Shown: in pieces, positions 63,466-64,000 of the stretch
Layout: every line of letters begins with the position of its first letter
How positions within the stretch are numbered: position 1 is the stretch's first letter
Source of the DNA: Paragonimus skrjabini miyazakii
Taxonomy: Eukaryota > Platyhelminthes > Trematoda > Plagiorchiida > Troglotrematidae
DNA length: 64,000 nt
Reading direction: 5' to 3'
Assembly: GCA_014338405.1 (NCBI GenBank)
Contig: JTDE01000131.1
Location: 135,832 to 199,831, forward strand
Translations under genes and position numbers: made by a program
The notes under the pieces: generated by a model
Database searches by the model: none
What the model saw: only the letters and a program-made list of their open reading frames with translations
What the model was told of the DNA's origin: nothing

Positions 63466-64000
63466 TTTCAGACAATGAGTCGCGTGTAAGATGTCTGAAA
63501 ATGGTTTTGTATAAACGTGTCCACTAGAAAACAGCAGTAGCCCGGTAGACTACAATTCTTGTGGATTTTTTTTACCGTAGGTCTATTTGACGCTTACAAG
63601 GTACTCTCGTGTCACTTACAATTTGACTAATGATGTACGATGGTCGCACTCCAAATGATTGGTGCTTACTGATTTGACACCGTTGGGCAATGCAAAGAAA
63701 TTATGTACACATATTAAGACTCACGTAACCGGAGTCATATGACGATTGTCATATAGGTTCAGAACACCATGGCGTTTTGGTGACGTTATATTTGTGCTTG
63801 CCTTTTATCACCCCCAACCTCCGCATCGATTCAGTCAAGTCAGTTCATATGTTCCTTAAAATCTGAATGCTTTATTTGGGGTACTCGGAACAATTCACTT
63901 TCGGGCCCGTGACCACCACGTCCAAGTTTTCCGCTTTCATGCACATATTGAGCAGATAATTTGCGTTTTTACGCACACACTTCCTTTCAATGTCATTACT

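Larger units (their letters stand above)
45473..64000. other. no recognised gene, right part
   Basis: No gene, RNA gene or known repeat was recognised. Open frames up to 113 codons occur on both strands at chance frequency. An acceptor-like site with a good pyrimidine tract (TTCTCCTTGCAG at about 46008) and an 18-bp palindrome at 48606-48623 are the most distinct small features. A possible exon at 63208 is listed separately. Confidence 0.5.

Noticed and set aside
1..64000. Bacterial-type operons, phage, CRISPR arrays, ribosomal RNA
   Set aside because: No gene packing, no ribosome-binding context, no regularly spaced repeats and no rRNA-like stretches were seen.

Overview
The window looks like non-coding, AT-rich (roughly 60% or more A+T by eye) animal nuclear DNA, most likely from a flatworm and probably a digenean trematode. 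Three things point there. No long open reading frame exists apart from transposon relics. Isolated candidate splice sites can be found, but there is no prokaryotic gene packing. Two retroelement classes are present that are documented together in schistosome-like genomes: short RNA polymerase III-type elements carrying a hammerhead ribozyme (compare the schistosome Sm-alpha family), and Penelope-like elements (PLEs) with a GIY-YIG endonuclease. The phylum is an inference from these elements, not proven. A 100-N assembly gap lies at 8433-8532.

Layout. 1-12.4 kb: no recognised gene. 12.47-13.28 kb: two decayed, same-strand copies of the hammerhead element. 15.41-15.80 kb: two copies arranged head-to-head as a near-perfect palindrome, each with a complete hammerhead core. 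15.8-32.8 kb: no recognised gene. 32.82-33.16 kb: 5'-truncated PLE on the minus strand, with the end of its GIY-YIG reading frame and a hammerhead-like motif just downstream. 37.73-38.37 kb: a second head-to-head pair of hammerhead elements. 42.07-42.36 kb: decayed copy. 43.23-43.50 kb: well-preserved copy. 44.44-45.47 kb: head-to-head PLE pair, a 386-bp inverted repeat around a 263-bp spacer that holds the YIG half of the endonuclease. 45.5-64 kb: no recognised gene.

The hammerhead element can be reconstructed by comparing copies. In order it has an upstream region, a tRNA-like A box/B box module, a 45-nt type I hammerhead ribozyme, and a tail. The sequence that follows the tail in some copies is the same as the upstream region in others. 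The family is therefore circularly permuted and fits a head-to-tail monomer of about 0.42 kb, the organisation expected of retrozymes copied from circular or multimeric RNA. All three inverted pairs (two hammerhead, one PLE) have the same geometry, with 3' ends pointing outward. This suggests, but does not prove, that PLE machinery mobilises the hammerhead element.

Many open frames of 60-127 codons occur, but their number and length are about what chance predicts at this base composition. Only a few with extra signals are listed, at low confidence, as possible exons.
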